A stretch of 33,163 nt of DNA from Belnapia mucosa (GCF_016775475.1 NZ_JAEUXJ010000029.1:1-33163), one strand, 5' to 3'. Shown: positions 16,553 through 24,969, counted from the stretch's first letter. Notes: generated from the letters alone by a model not told the origin. Program-made: numbers and translations.

Positions 16553-16752
16553 CCAGCGCCGCTGCGGCCGCTGCTGGTGCTGATTTTGATCCATTTGCTG
16601 GTATGTCTATAGTCCTCCGCCGACCGACAGCCGAACGCTACTCCCTTAGTGACGGGCAGATGCGGCAAAGATTGTCGCATCCGAGCCGACCGACCGGGAG
16701 ACCGACCATGGCTCGCAGTTTGGTCCTCCCGATCACGGTTGAGCAGCTCTGC

Positions 16753-18111
16753 TCAGCCGCGTGCGAAATGTTTGAGTTCGCCCTCGGCCCAGGCCATGGC
16801 CTCGTCGATGGTTTGTCCGCCCTGTGCCACGCGGGCGATCATTTTGGTGTTGGTCGCCTGGACATAGGCCTGCACCGCGATATCGGCCGGTGCTGGAGCG
16901 AAGGCAACGGTCAGTTGACCCTGTTGGTGTGGCTTGTCCGGGTAGTTGTAAGCGAAGCCCTCCGGCGGTCCCTCGGTCTCCCAGACCTGGAAGTCGGACA
17001 TGCTCTGGAACGGCGGGATGTCGTAACCCGAGGTTGCCACCGACTGCCGCTCCGCGTTCTGCCGGTCAGACAGGAACTCAATCAGCGACTTCGCTGCGGC
17101 CTTGTTTCGCGAGAAGCTCCAAATGCCCCAAAAGTACGGCAGGAATGGGGTGAAGCGGCCCTCAGCCCCGGTCGGGAAGGGGGCGTACCAGCATTTCTCA
17201 GCGACTTGTGGCGCATCGCGCTTGGCCACCGCCCATGCGGAGGGCGGGTTGAAGATCAGCGCCGACTTGCCGGAAATCAGCGCGCGGTTGTTCGCTGCAT
17301 CGTCCCAGGCCCAAACGTCGCTCGGCAGGTGCTTTGAAAGGCGGACGAGATAGTCGACCGCTTGCTTCAGCTTATTGTTGCCGCGCACCGTCACCTGTCC
17401 CTCGGCATCCATCATGCTGGCACCGAAGCTGCGGAACAGTGCACCCACCCAGTCGACCGCGTCAGAATACTGGCCCATGGGCAGGGCGAAGGGATAGCCG
17501 GCGGCGTTGCACTTCTCCGCCGCCTTCAGGAAGGCATCCCAGTTCCAGGTTTCGGCACCCGGGCCGCGCTCTGCTTTCGCGGGCCACATCGCGCGGATAT
17601 CAACTCCGGCATGCTCCTGGAACAAGTCGTAGCGAATGCAGGCGGACTTGATCTGGCTGCCGGCGATGGCGGGCACGGCGCGCCAAGCGCCGTCGCGCCG
17701 CGCCAGATACTCGGCTGTCGGGCTGATGGGGCCATATTTCTGCTGAAGGCGCCCGACCACGTCGTCGACCGGCTCTAACAGCCGGGCGTGGGAGGACGGC
17801 TCCCAGGTTGGCATGGCGATCACGTCGTGGCCGCTGCGCGATAGCGCCTCGGAGGCGATGGTCAGCAGGATTTGGTTACCGGCAGAGACCAAGCGGTCGA
17901 TCTTCACCTCGACCCGGTTCTTGGCGCCCCATTCCTCGCAGAGTTCGCGGATGATGTCGTTGCCCGCGGGCACCCAGTGTTCCCAGAAGGCGCAGCGGAG
18001 TACTCCCGCGGAGCCCTGGCTATGAACGTTGAAGACGGGCAGCGCGGCCCCGGCTGCGCCCGCCACGCCTGCCCGCAGCGCCGCACGGCGGGTCATGCCA
18101 TATCGTTTCAT
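16753..18111 (-). CDS. ABC transporter family 1 extracellular solute-binding protein
   Basis: This 452-residue protein starts MKRYGMTRRAALRAGVAGAAGAALPVFNVHSQG, a signal peptide of Tat-like appearance with only two arginines. The mature part has family 1 (sugar/glycerol-phosphate type) features: WEHWVPAGND near the start, the hinge SALIFNPPSAWAVAKRDAP, and FPTGAEGRFTPFLPYFWGIWSFSRNKAAAKSLIEFLSDRQNAERQ, typical of receptors in which pieces of the C-terminal lobe read F-x-S-x-x-N/K-x-A-A. Near the end it reads AYVQATNTKMIARVAQGGQTIDEAMAWAEGE. A GGGAGGAAAG precedes the ATG. No permease or ATPase gene adjoins, so it is an orphan receptor here and the ligand is unknown. Confidence 0.9.
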   Translation of the reverse strand: MKRYGMTRRAALRAGVAGAAGAALPVFNVHSQGSAGVLRCAFWEHWVPAGNDIIRELCEEWGAKNRVEVKIDRLVSAGNQILLTIASEALSRSGHDVIAMPTWEPSSHARLLEPVDDVVGRLQQKYGPISPTAEYLARRDGAWRAVPAIAGSQIKSACIRYDLFQEHAGVDIRAMWPAKAERGPGAETWNWDAFLKAAEKCNAAGYPFALPMGQYSDAVDWVGALFRSFGASMMDAEGQVTVRGNNKLKQAVDYLVRLSKHLPSDVWAWDDAANNRALISGKSALIFNPPSAWAVAKRDAPQVAEKCWYAPFPTGAEGRFTPFLPYFWGIWSFSRNKAAAKSLIEFLSDRQNAERQSVATSGYDIPPFQSMSDFQVWETEGPPEGFAYNYPDKPHQQGQLTVAFAPAPADIAVQAYVQATNTKMIARVAQGGQTIDEAMAWAEGELKHFARG

Positions 18112-18620
18112 GGTGCTTTCCTCCCATGGGCGACTTGGTGCCGCCTCACGGAGGGAGCTTAAGCAGGGGCACAGCTCCAGTGGTGGGCGGCGCTACGGCC
18201 GCCCGAAACTGTGATTGTGCGGCGGCGCTAAGCCGGGTCAGGACTTCTGGCCCGCGACGACGCTGTTGCATGGATCCGGCCCGTGGCGCGGCAGTTCTCG
18301 CCAACCGCAGTGACCTTCTTCACCTCCGTCGTGCCATCACTGCGCTCGCCATTCTTGGGCCGCAGCTACCTCCCTGCCAGAGCTGTCGACGGGCCTCGAT
18401 TCTATGAAGCTCCAAGACTATCAGCTCGCGGTCAGCGACATCTTCAGCGGCAACGCTTTCCTGCCCGTGCTTTTCCTGCTGGCGACGCTGGTCTCCGGCG
18501 CGGCTGTGCTGCTGCACGCGCAGGAGACTGATACCAATCCATTTGCATTTCTATCGCTTAGGTGTCTCAGATATTGCTATTCTGCAATCTCGGGCGGGAG
18601 ACCCGGACAGGGAGGACGCA
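18112..18620. other. Gene-poor stretch with a possible truncated membrane-protein fragment
   Basis: Upstream of the solute receptor I see no clear gene. On the plus strand an ATG at 18404 opens MKLQDYQLAVSDIFSGNAF then LPVLFLLATLVSGAAVLLHAQE, a plausible start of a small membrane protein. After about 18530 the reading turns into implausible sequence, exactly where ATACCAATCC occurs, a string resembling the IS630 right end. This suggests, but does not show, a gene broken at an old insertion point. Confidence 0.35.
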
Positions 18621-18887
18621 ATGAGGCACCCGGTTCTGTCGCATATCCGCGACCATGCCTGGCTTTGGATTGCCGGCTCCTTCTTGCTCGGCCTCGCGTT
18701 GGGCTGGGCAGGACTTGCCACGCCAGCCGCGCTCTTCATTATGTTCTCCGGCATCCTGATTATCGTGAGAAGCCAGGGTACGGACATCCTGACAATTGTC
18801 ACCACAAATCCTGTAGCCGCAGTCGAAGACACGAAGGGCGACGATACCGTGCAAGCCGCCCCCCTGCGTGAAACGCCGCATCGATGA
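18621..18887 (+). CDS. Small membrane protein with two hydrophobic helices
   Basis: This 88-residue protein starts MRHPVLSHIRDHAWLWIAGS. Two hydrophobic segments lie at about 13-33 and 34-52 (FLLGLALGWAGLATPAALFIMFSGILIIV). A polar tail ends in DDTVQAAPLRETPHR. GGGAGGACGCA directly precedes the ATG, giving good support for translation. No family is recognised and the role is unknown. Confidence 0.55.
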   Translation: MRHPVLSHIRDHAWLWIAGSFLLGLALGWAGLATPAALFIMFSGILIIVRSQGTDILTIVTTNPVAAVEDTKGDDTVQAAPLRETPHR

Positions 18888-19110
18888 AGCCGCTTGCGCA
18901 CCTGGCACACAGCGCGTTGTCGCCCGAGCCGCTTTGAGCCGCTCCACCATCTCGGCGCCGGCCGCTGTTCGAACCGCGATGACTCTGCGGTCCACAGGGC
19001 GCTCAATGGGATCGAGCCGAGTGCCCTGCGTGTATGCCGTTTCACAGACAACCGGGGCTTGGTGGTATCGCCTGAGCGATGCCACTTCACTCTACCTCTG
19101 CAAGCTGGTT

Positions 19111-19131
19111 GATACCGATATCTTCGTCGAC
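19111..19131 (+). repeat. Copy D (partial) of the DIFVDMDTDN-encoding repeat
   Basis: The plus strand encodes KLVDTDIFVDRGTRYR and ends in TAG at 19165. It shares TDIFVD with copies A and C (GAT-ATC-TTC-GTC-GAC against GAT-ATC-TTC-GTC-GAT, a synonymous difference) but not the MDTDN half. It has the opposite orientation to copies A, B and C. Confidence 0.5.
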
Positions 19132-19329
19132 AGGGGTACTAGATACCGTAATTGGGTCGGCTGGTAGCGCGAGCTGCCATGATCGGTTATCCTTCCAGGA
19201 GCTTATACCAAGCGGACGAAGTTCCGACCTGCGTCCCGTAGGGCCGAGGCACCGAACGGCATTCCGGCGACCATGGGGGCGTCTCTGTTGCACGGGTCAG
19301 TGGCACGGACGTACTGGCCCCTCCCCGCA

Positions 19330-19351
19330 GTCCGCATCACGTGGTGCGGAC
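19330..19351. repeat. 22-base near-perfect palindrome
   Basis: GTCCGCATCACGTG is followed by GTGCGGAC. Ten of eleven base pairs match around a CACGTG centre. It sits 128 bases beyond the leftward cfa stop codon. It could be an operator-like site or a hairpin; no T-run follows. Confidence 0.45.
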
Positions 19352-19478
19352 GTACTCCAGCCGTCCGAGTTCAAGCGTATCAGTCCGCAGCCTGGGACGC
19401 GAGCGGCAGGCCTAGCATGGCACTGGGACGGCCCCTACCCGAAGCCACCTAGGCGAGCAACCGCGACAACAAAGTCGC

Positions 19479-20717
19479 TCAGCGGCGCAAGGTGACAGCA
19501 CCGGAGACATCGCACCGGGCAGGCTGATGGCCGTGGCGTTCCCAGTCCACTATGTAGTCGCGTATGATGGGAACTGCGTCGAGGCGCCTCGCCAGTTGCA
19601 CCTGGAAGACGACGTTGGTCCGGTGCCGAAAGCCGACCTCACACAGGGCAAGGTAGAACTCCCACATTCGGCAGAACCGCTCATCATAGAGCCGGGCCGC
19701 GTCGTTCCAATGAGCCACGAAGCGCTTCCGCCAGTGATGTAGCGTCTCGGCGTAGTGCAGACGCAGGACTTCGATGTCGGTGATAATGAGGCCACTCCGC
19801 TCTGCGGCGGCGGTGATCTCGGACAGGGACGGCAGGTCGGCACCGGGAAAGATGTGCTTCCGGATGAAGGGGCTGATCGGGCCCGGCGCGTCCGAGTAGC
19901 CGATTGTGTGCACCAGAGCTATGCCGTCCTCCACCAGGAGGTCATGCAGCTTGCCGAAGAACTCGGCGTAATTTCGCTTCCCGACATGCTCGAACATGCC
20001 GATTGAGACGACGCGATCGTAGCGGCCGCCCTCCTCACGGTAATCACGGAGGTAGAAGCGGACGCGCTCCGCAAGATCGGCCTCCGCCGTCCGCGCTTGG
20101 CTCGCTTGGTGCTGCTCGGCGCTGAGCGTCACGCCGGTGACGTCGGCGCAGGCCTCGCGGGCGAGATAAAGCCCGAGCCCACCCCAGCCCGAGCCGATGT
20201 CGAGGATCCGGAGCCCGGGCCTGTCGAGCAGCAGCTTCGCCGCAATGTGCTGCTTCTTGCGCTCCTGGGCGACCTCCAGGGTATCGTCTGCGCGCTCAAA
20301 ATAGGCGCACGAGTACTGGCGGTCGCGGTCTAGGAACAGGTCGTAGAGTTCGCCGGAAAGGTCATAGTGGTGGGCGACGTTACGCCGGGCCCTGCCGGTC
20401 GGATTGCGCTGCTTCAGCCCCCTACTGATGCGCTCAAGGAGGGAGAGCCATGGGTGGCTACTAGGGGCGTAGTTACGCGCCAGAATCTCGAGGAAGTCGT
20501 AAATCGTACCCTCTTCGACCGTCAGCAGGTTGTCCATGTACGCTTCGCCGATTGCGAGGCTTGGGTTCGCTGCAAGGGAGTAGGCAAGCCGACGCGAGCA
20601 CAAACGGACCGTCGCGCAGGGCACAGTTCCGTCCCCAACCATGTGGATGCGGCCAGACGCGTCGATCAGTCGCAGACTACCAACGCGGACGACGGACTTG
20701 AGGATGGAGACGAACAT
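19479..20717 (-). CDS. cfa: Cyclopropane-fatty-acyl-phospholipid synthase
   Basis: The 412-residue form starts MFVSILKSVVRVGSLRLIDASG. The enzyme transfers a methylene from S-adenosylmethionine to cis double bonds of membrane phospholipid acyl chains. The methyltransferase core shows the SAM loop ILDIGSGWGGLGLYLA (about 171-186). Residues corresponding to the E. coli active site are present: C137 in YSCAYF, E243 in GMFEHVG, H270 in LVHTIG and Y322 in LHYAETLHHW. An open frame extends 27 codons upstream to a TTG; I prefer the internal ATG because it gives the family's usual start, with GAGGA about 11 bases before it. The enzyme acts at the cytoplasmic membrane face and is commonly linked to acid or stationary-phase stress. 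Confidence 0.93.
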   Translation of the reverse strand: MFVSILKSVVRVGSLRLIDASGRIHMVGDGTVPCATVRLCSRRLAYSLAANPSLAIGEAYMDNLLTVEEGTIYDFLEILARNYAPSSHPWLSLLERISRGLKQRNPTGRARRNVAHHYDLSGELYDLFLDRDRQYSCAYFERADDTLEVAQERKKQHIAAKLLLDRPGLRILDIGSGWGGLGLYLAREACADVTGVTLSAEQHQASQARTAEADLAERVRFYLRDYREEGGRYDRVVSIGMFEHVGKRNYAEFFGKLHDLLVEDGIALVHTIGYSDAPGPISPFIRKHIFPGADLPSLSEITAAAERSGLIITDIEVLRLHYAETLHHWRKRFVAHWNDAARLYDERFCRMWEFYLALCEVGFRHRTNVVFQVQLARRLDAVPIIRDYIVDWERHGHQPARCDVSGAVTLRR

Positions 20718-20929
20718 CGCACGCGATTCCTCTGGCGAAGCGGCTGTCCCTGGTACCTTGGGATTGAAGCTTAGCCACCCTGCTGCGGGCATCGTCAAGT
20801 TGTTTGATCAGAGCGCGCACTGCGACGAGTGAAACGTATGTTGTCTTTACTGCGCCGCCATCTGGGCACACGTCTCCTGCCGCCATACCCGGGAGGCCTG
20901 GGCGCGAGCGCGCCGGCACTGAGCAGCGG

Positions 20930-21109
20930 TCAGCAGACGGTGGCACCAAGCTCCGCGATCTCGTGCACGCCGTGCATCTTGAGGGCGGCTTTGTTGGCCC
21001 AGGCGATGTGCTGGTTGGGTTCGATGAGAATGACCCGGTCTTGAAGCGCTGCCAGAATAAGCCGCAACTGCTGCTGGTCGGCGTGATCATATGCGGGCAG
21101 GTCTGACAT
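20930..21109 (-). pseudogene. Fragment of a PAS-domain sensor gene
   Basis: The frame MSDLPAYDHADQQQLRLILAALQDRVILIEPNQHIAWANKAALKMHGVHEIAELGATVC stops at a TGA. DRVILIEPNQHIAWANKAALKMHGV is the first half of a PAS domain, in which ILIEP...I.WAN..A is a usual pattern. A complete PAS would need about 60 more residues, and none of the frames beyond the stop resumes it. This is probably the truncated 5' end of a sensor gene, perhaps deleted when the cfa segment was joined. It could also be a short stand-alone protein. Confidence 0.5.
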
Positions 21110-21320
21110 GGTAGGCGCTCCGAGCATCTGGCGCTGTCGTTCGTGCCAAAGTCCCCCAGTGGCATGTCATTCGAACGTCTAATTTCGGATACCGTTTTAT
21201 GGCCAAAGCTTGTTACGACGACCGGATCTAATGACAAGCGATGGGTTGGTGCCGTAGAGATTGGCTAGTCACGCCAGGCTGCGGGCTAGCGGCAGCTCGG
21301 CGACGCAGACCCGCAGCGTC

Positions 21321-23306
21321 TCAGCGCCGGCCGCTGCCACTGCTTGCGCCACCATGGGGCGCATCGCTGCCCGTCGCCGGCCCCTGCCGCATGCGCCGGA
21401 GCAACCCGTCGCAGCGCGGATCGTCGCCGGTGCCGAAGCGGATGGTGGGCAGCGCTGCCAACGCGCCGGCAATCCCGCCACCCGCGCCCTCTACCCTGTC
21501 GGGCGCTGCGCTCGGTGCCTTGAGCGTGCCGCTGATCAGCAGCGGCACCGGCAGCACGCCGACGGTCAGGCGCTTCGACTTCGTCCAGAGACGGATCTCC
21601 ACGCGCTCCCGCTGCAGGTCGACGATGCCTCGCCCTTCGATCACAGCGTCTTCCGTCTCGAGCAGTAGGGCGCGGGTGGACAGCACGCCGCGCCGCAATG
21701 GCAGGTCGGCCACGAAGCACTCGACCGGGGTGCGCGCCTCGCCGCCGAGGGAGCCGAGCAGTGCGCTGCCGAGGCGCAGGCCGGCAAGGTTGACCAGGAG
21801 CCTGCTAAGGTCGCCGCCCGCCATGGAGAGGAGCAGCGCACCGTCCCCGTGTCCCAGGATGTCTGCGACCGACCGGCCCGCGCCCTCGACCCGCGCCGTC
21901 CCGCTTAACGCTCCCTCGCCCTGGTAAGTCCCTGTCGCTTGCATCAGGCGGGCAAGGTCCAGTCGCTCGAACCGGACCTCGGCTTTCGCCTGCACTGTGT
22001 TGCTCTCCCCAGGGGTCAGCAAGACGTCAGCCGCGATCCGTCCGGCGCCCACCCTGAAGCTCAGGGGCCGGAGCGCCACAACGCCGTCCACGAGGTCCAT
22101 GCGAAGGGTGAGGTTGTCGAGCGGCATGGAGCGGCCCTGGATCCGCTCGGCTCGGTAGGTGAGGTGCGCGTCCACCCCCCTCAGCTTCGGCAGGTTGAGC
22201 GGCCGGTCCGGCAGCAGGCGCGGGCTCGCATTCGCCTCCCGCTGCGTATGCGCCGCCTCCGCCTGCTGCTGTGGGGTCTGTCCCGGCGTCCCGGGCGGGC
22301 CTGGCCCGCCGCCGAGTAGGCCGGCGATGTCGCGGAGATCCACGCTCCGCGAATGCAGCTCTGCCGTCAGGTGAGGCCGCTCGGGGCCACGGGTAACAGT
22401 GAGCGTGCCCTCAACGTCGCTCCGACCGATCCGCCCGGCGATGTCCGTGAAATGGAAGCGCCCCGCCGAGTAGTCCAGCTTGCCGCCTAGTTCGTAAGGT
22501 GGTGTGGCCGGGAGCGGGACGCCGGTCAGCGGGGCTAGCAGCGCCAGATCCGGGCCAGCAAGTAGCAGGCCGAAAGCGGCGCTGCGCGGGTCTAGGCGGG
22601 TCTGCAGCCTGCCCTTTAAGGTGGCGCGTGTCGGCCCATTCGTCAGGTGCAGCTCGATTGGCCAGGCGCCGGATGGGCCTCCGAGGCCTGGGAGCCCGCC
22701 GGCGAGCAAGGTAGCGGCCATGGGCTGGTCGGCGTAGGTGCCGCGTGCTTCTGCCCTTATGGCGTGGTCACCCGGCTCTACTGCGTCTCTGGTCGAGACG
22801 GCCACCTCGAACTCGGCGCCCAGCTCCGCGAGCGAGACCCGGGCGTGTCCGCCGGAGACGCGCATGGCGCCGATCTTCGGGAAGGTGGCGCCGTCGCTGC
22901 GGCCAGCGCCGAGGTCGAAGGCGAAGTTGCTCCGGCCGTCTGCCGTCGAGACAGCACGGGCTACTGGCCGATCCAACTCGACAGAGGAGATGACGATCTC
23001 GCGCCGGCGCAGGTAGGTCCCGACCTCGATACCCAGCGTGAGGCGGGGGATGCGCAGGAGGGGCTCCTCGCCGGGCGGGAAGCCTAGGGGGTTGCCGATC
23101 AGCACGTCCTCCGCGGTGAGTAGCAGAGGACTGCCCGGGCGCAGCCGCAGCCGCCTGATCTCCACCGGGCGCCCGAGAGCCGCCGAGGCTTGATGCTCGG
23201 CGAGCGGCCTGAGCCAGAGCGGGGAGGACAGCGCGGCGGCCATAAGCATCCCGACGAGCCCGAGGGCTACCCAGGGCAACCGCTGCAGGATGCGCCGTCG
23301 AGCCAT
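21321..23306 (-). CDS. AsmA-family envelope protein
   Basis: The 661-residue form begins MARRRILQRLPWVALGLVGM with one N-terminal membrane anchor (about 12-32), leaving a large periplasmic part. AsmA features are the early ALGRPVEIRRLRLRPGSPLLLTAEDVLIGNP, repeated beta-rich strands, and the C-terminal AsmA segment with ALSGTARVEGAGRSVADILGHGDGALLLSMAGGDLSRLLVNLAGLRLG and IEGRGIVDLQRERVEIRLWTKSKRLTVGVLPVPLLISGTLKAP. Members help lipid movement between membranes or outer-membrane biogenesis; the particular role here is unknown. A proline/glycine/glutamine linker (GGGPGPPGTPGQTPQQQAEA) lies mid-protein. The frame extends upstream to 23447 but lacks a signal there. A GGTAGG lies before the chosen ATG. 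Confidence 0.85.
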   Translation of the reverse strand: MARRRILQRLPWVALGLVGMLMAAALSSPLWLRPLAEHQASAALGRPVEIRRLRLRPGSPLLLTAEDVLIGNPLGFPPGEEPLLRIPRLTLGIEVGTYLRRREIVISSVELDRPVARAVSTADGRSNFAFDLGAGRSDGATFPKIGAMRVSGGHARVSLAELGAEFEVAVSTRDAVEPGDHAIRAEARGTYADQPMAATLLAGGLPGLGGPSGAWPIELHLTNGPTRATLKGRLQTRLDPRSAAFGLLLAGPDLALLAPLTGVPLPATPPYELGGKLDYSAGRFHFTDIAGRIGRSDVEGTLTVTRGPERPHLTAELHSRSVDLRDIAGLLGGGPGPPGTPGQTPQQQAEAAHTQREANASPRLLPDRPLNLPKLRGVDAHLTYRAERIQGRSMPLDNLTLRMDLVDGVVALRPLSFRVGAGRIAADVLLTPGESNTVQAKAEVRFERLDLARLMQATGTYQGEGALSGTARVEGAGRSVADILGHGDGALLLSMAGGDLSRLLVNLAGLRLGSALLGSLGGEARTPVECFVADLPLRRGVLSTRALLLETEDAVIEGRGIVDLQRERVEIRLWTKSKRLTVGVLPVPLLISGTLKAPSAAPDRVEGAGGGIAGALAALPTIRFGTGDDPRCDGLLRRMRQGPATGSDAPHGGASSGSGRR

Positions 23307-23439
23307 GCCGTTCGACCTACCGGGCCGGCCGCGGAGGACCGCCGGTGCGCCTTTCGGGGGATAGAGCGCGCTGGGCATACAGGAGTTCGGACATCCCGTG
23401 CAGCTCAGTCCCGACAACCTGGATCTGCACCGGAAAGGC

Positions 23440-23597
23440 GGGCGCACTGTCGGCCGCCGGCAGCACGGTTGGCGGCCGGAGCCGACCAGCTGGAGCTGGC
23501 GCTTGAGGAGCTGGAGACGGAGGCGCCTACCCCGCTACCCGCCGACGATCCCTAGGTGCCACGACCAAGCCGAAGCGCCTGCCGCGCTGGATGGTCA
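23440..23597 (+). pseudogene. IS66-family tnpC transposase fragment
   Basis: Translating with one frame change gives GRRQHG followed by LAAGADQLELALEELETEAPTP, then, after a TAG, TTKPKRLPRW. This matches the N-terminal part of IS66 TnpC, which typically reads FGRRSEKL...DQLELALEELE and then a lysine/proline/arginine-rich linker. The piece is about 50 residues, with at least one frameshift and one stop, and with no other IS66 genes or ends visible. It is a decayed remnant. Confidence 0.55.
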
Positions 23598-23678
23598 ACT
23601 TCGGCTTTGGCAGCTTGATATTCCTCGGCTGGGCCTCTGGCCTGCAGGCCTGTGTTGGCATCGGATAAACGCACCCCA

Positions 23679-24344
23679 TCAAGACGTGGCGGGCGCCCCG
23701 TCCTGCTTGTCGCCGCGCGCCACGACGACCAGCGAACCATCCGGCAGCGGCCGTTGTAGCGTCAGCGCCTCCGCTATAGGCGCCGTCAGCCACTGCTCGA
23801 CCTCCTCCGACGTGGTGAGGATGACCGGCATAGCTTTGGGGTGCACGGCACCGACCTCAGCGTTCGCCTCCGTGGTCAGGAAGGCGAAGAGGTCGGCGGT
23901 GACCTCGCCTTCCTTGACCTTGCGAACTGAGGTCCAGCGCGTCCAGATGCCGGCAAAGGCCGCAAGTGGGCGGTCCTCGCTCAAGGCGAACCACACCGGC
24001 GGGCGGCTGCCATCCGGCATCACCTCATGCTCGGAGAAGCTGGTGAAGGGCACGACGCAGCGGCTCTCGATGCTCAACCAGCGACGCCAGTGTGGGGACT
24101 GGGTATTGCGGACGTTCGTCACCCCGGGATCGGTTTTCTTGCCCTTCAGGGCGAAGACCGGTGACGGCATGCCCCAGCGGGCCATAGTCAGCTCGCGGCC
24201 TGCCGGTTGGTTGCGGACGATCGGCGCAGCATAGTCGGGGAACACGCCGGGAAGCGGCGGCAGGTTACCGGCCCGGTCGGCCATCGCGCGGGTGAACTCG
24301 CGGATCGCCTGCTGGCCCTTGGTGATGCTGTAGAGATTGCACAT
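23679..24344 (-). CDS. SRAP-family (YedK/HMCES-like) DNA-protein crosslink protein
   Basis: This 221-residue protein starts MCNLYSITKGQQAIREFTR. The family removes the initiator Met so that Cys2 forms a thiazolidine crosslink with abasic sites in single-stranded DNA, shielding them. The active-site set is visible: C2, N80 in VRNTQS, E105 in SFSEHE and H168 in HPKAMPVIL. Other hallmarks are ARWGMPSP, SRCVVPFTSFSE and FAGIWTRW. GGAGG lies about eight bases before the ATG. An open frame reaches 24500 but Cys2 fixes the start. It is a stand-alone gene flanked by IS66 debris and repeat copy C, in keeping with frequent occurrence of SRAP genes on mobile DNA. Confidence 0.93.
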   Translation of the reverse strand: MCNLYSITKGQQAIREFTRAMADRAGNLPPLPGVFPDYAAPIVRNQPAGRELTMARWGMPSPVFALKGKKTDPGVTNVRNTQSPHWRRWLSIESRCVVPFTSFSEHEVMPDGSRPPVWFALSEDRPLAAFAGIWTRWTSVRKVKEGEVTADLFAFLTTEANAEVGAVHPKAMPVILTTSEEVEQWLTAPIAEALTLQRPLPDGSLVVVARGDKQDGAPATS

Positions 24345-24512
24345 GCCGCGATCCTCCCAGGGCTTACGCCACAGGATGTGGTCTAGCGGAAACCCCGACT
24401 GCCTGGGAGTTCCGGCTTGGCTTACTCGCTGGCCGAGCACCCGGTCCACCCAATCGCTGTCTCCAGCCGCGATGCCTGGATCGGTCAGGCAGCCGAGCAA
24501 GTCTGAGCCGGT

Positions 24513-24540
24513 TATCGGTGTCCATATCGACGAAGATGTC
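24513..24540 (-). repeat. Copy C of the DIFVDMDTDN-encoding repeat
   Basis: The minus strand encodes KSDIFVDMDTDN (GAC-ATC-TTC-GTC-GAT, then ATG-GAC-ACC-GAT-AAC). The 23-base core at 24515-24537 is identical to copy A, 18 kb away. Codon changes relative to A just outside this core are mostly third-position. It lies in the intergenic space about 170 bases upstream of the SRAP gene start, on the same strand. Confidence 0.75.
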
Positions 24541-24689
24541 AGACTTGCAGGCCGCCGTGGAAAGAACTTGAGGGCATCTGGGCACTTGGTCGGTAGCAGA
24601 GTTACCGAAGGGGCGATGGCCCGGTTGCCTCGTTATGGCTGATGCCTTGAGTTGGGTGTCAACAGCGCAGCAAAACCAGGCCAGTGTGG

Positions 24690-24867
24690 CGGAGTAAGAC
24701 AAGGCCGTACCGGCGGCTTGCTACGCTGGTACCTGGCGGCACGGAAAACCGCAGCATCTTGGCTACGGTCTTGGGCCGATGCTGAACACCCGCGCTGCCT
24801 GCCGTTGGCTCATCCTGTCCACATGGCAGGCAGGCCGAACCCGCGCATAAAGATCCACGACTTTCAT
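24690..24867 (-). pseudogene. IS21-family istA transposase fragment
   Basis: On the minus strand from the ATG at 24867 the reading is MKVVDLYARVRPACHVDRMS then QRQAARVFSIG. After a frame change it continues as TVAKMLRFSVPPG and then RSKPPVRP. This is the N-terminal helix-turn-helix portion of IS21 IstA. The rest of istA and all of istB are missing, and at least two frame changes are present, so this is a dead remnant. Confidence 0.6.
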
Positions 24868-24969
24868 CCCCCAGGCCTTTCGCCGGCCAAAGACGGGGCA
24901 GCGCTCCTCTTTCACGCCGCCACGGCCAGGCTACCCAGCTGCTCCCGAGGGACTTTCTCTCCGACGCTC

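Larger units (their letters stand above)
18888..19478. other. Gene-free stretch with repeat copy D and a palindrome
   Basis: No convincing gene lies in these 590 bases. The contents that stand out are repeat copy D (19111-19131), a solitary TTATACCAAG at 19203-19212 resembling the IS630 end, the near-perfect 22-base palindrome at 19330-19351, and the short direct repeat CGGACGTACT at about 19304 and 19348. Confidence 0.4.
24345..24969. other. Gene-poor stretch with repeat copy C and an IS21 remnant
   Basis: Apart from repeat copy C (24513-24540) and the istA fragment (about 24690-24867) I see no gene here. Open frames crossing it lack ribosome sites and family resemblance. Confidence 0.4.

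Noticed and set aside
18551..19090. Leftward frames opposite the small membrane protein
   Set aside because: Antisense to a gene with a strong ribosome site; rich in Arg/Ser/Pro as expected for a shadow frame.
20677..21237. Second reading frame across the cfa start and the PAS fragment
   Set aside because: It lacks a ribosome site and overlaps the better supported cfa start; no family resemblance.
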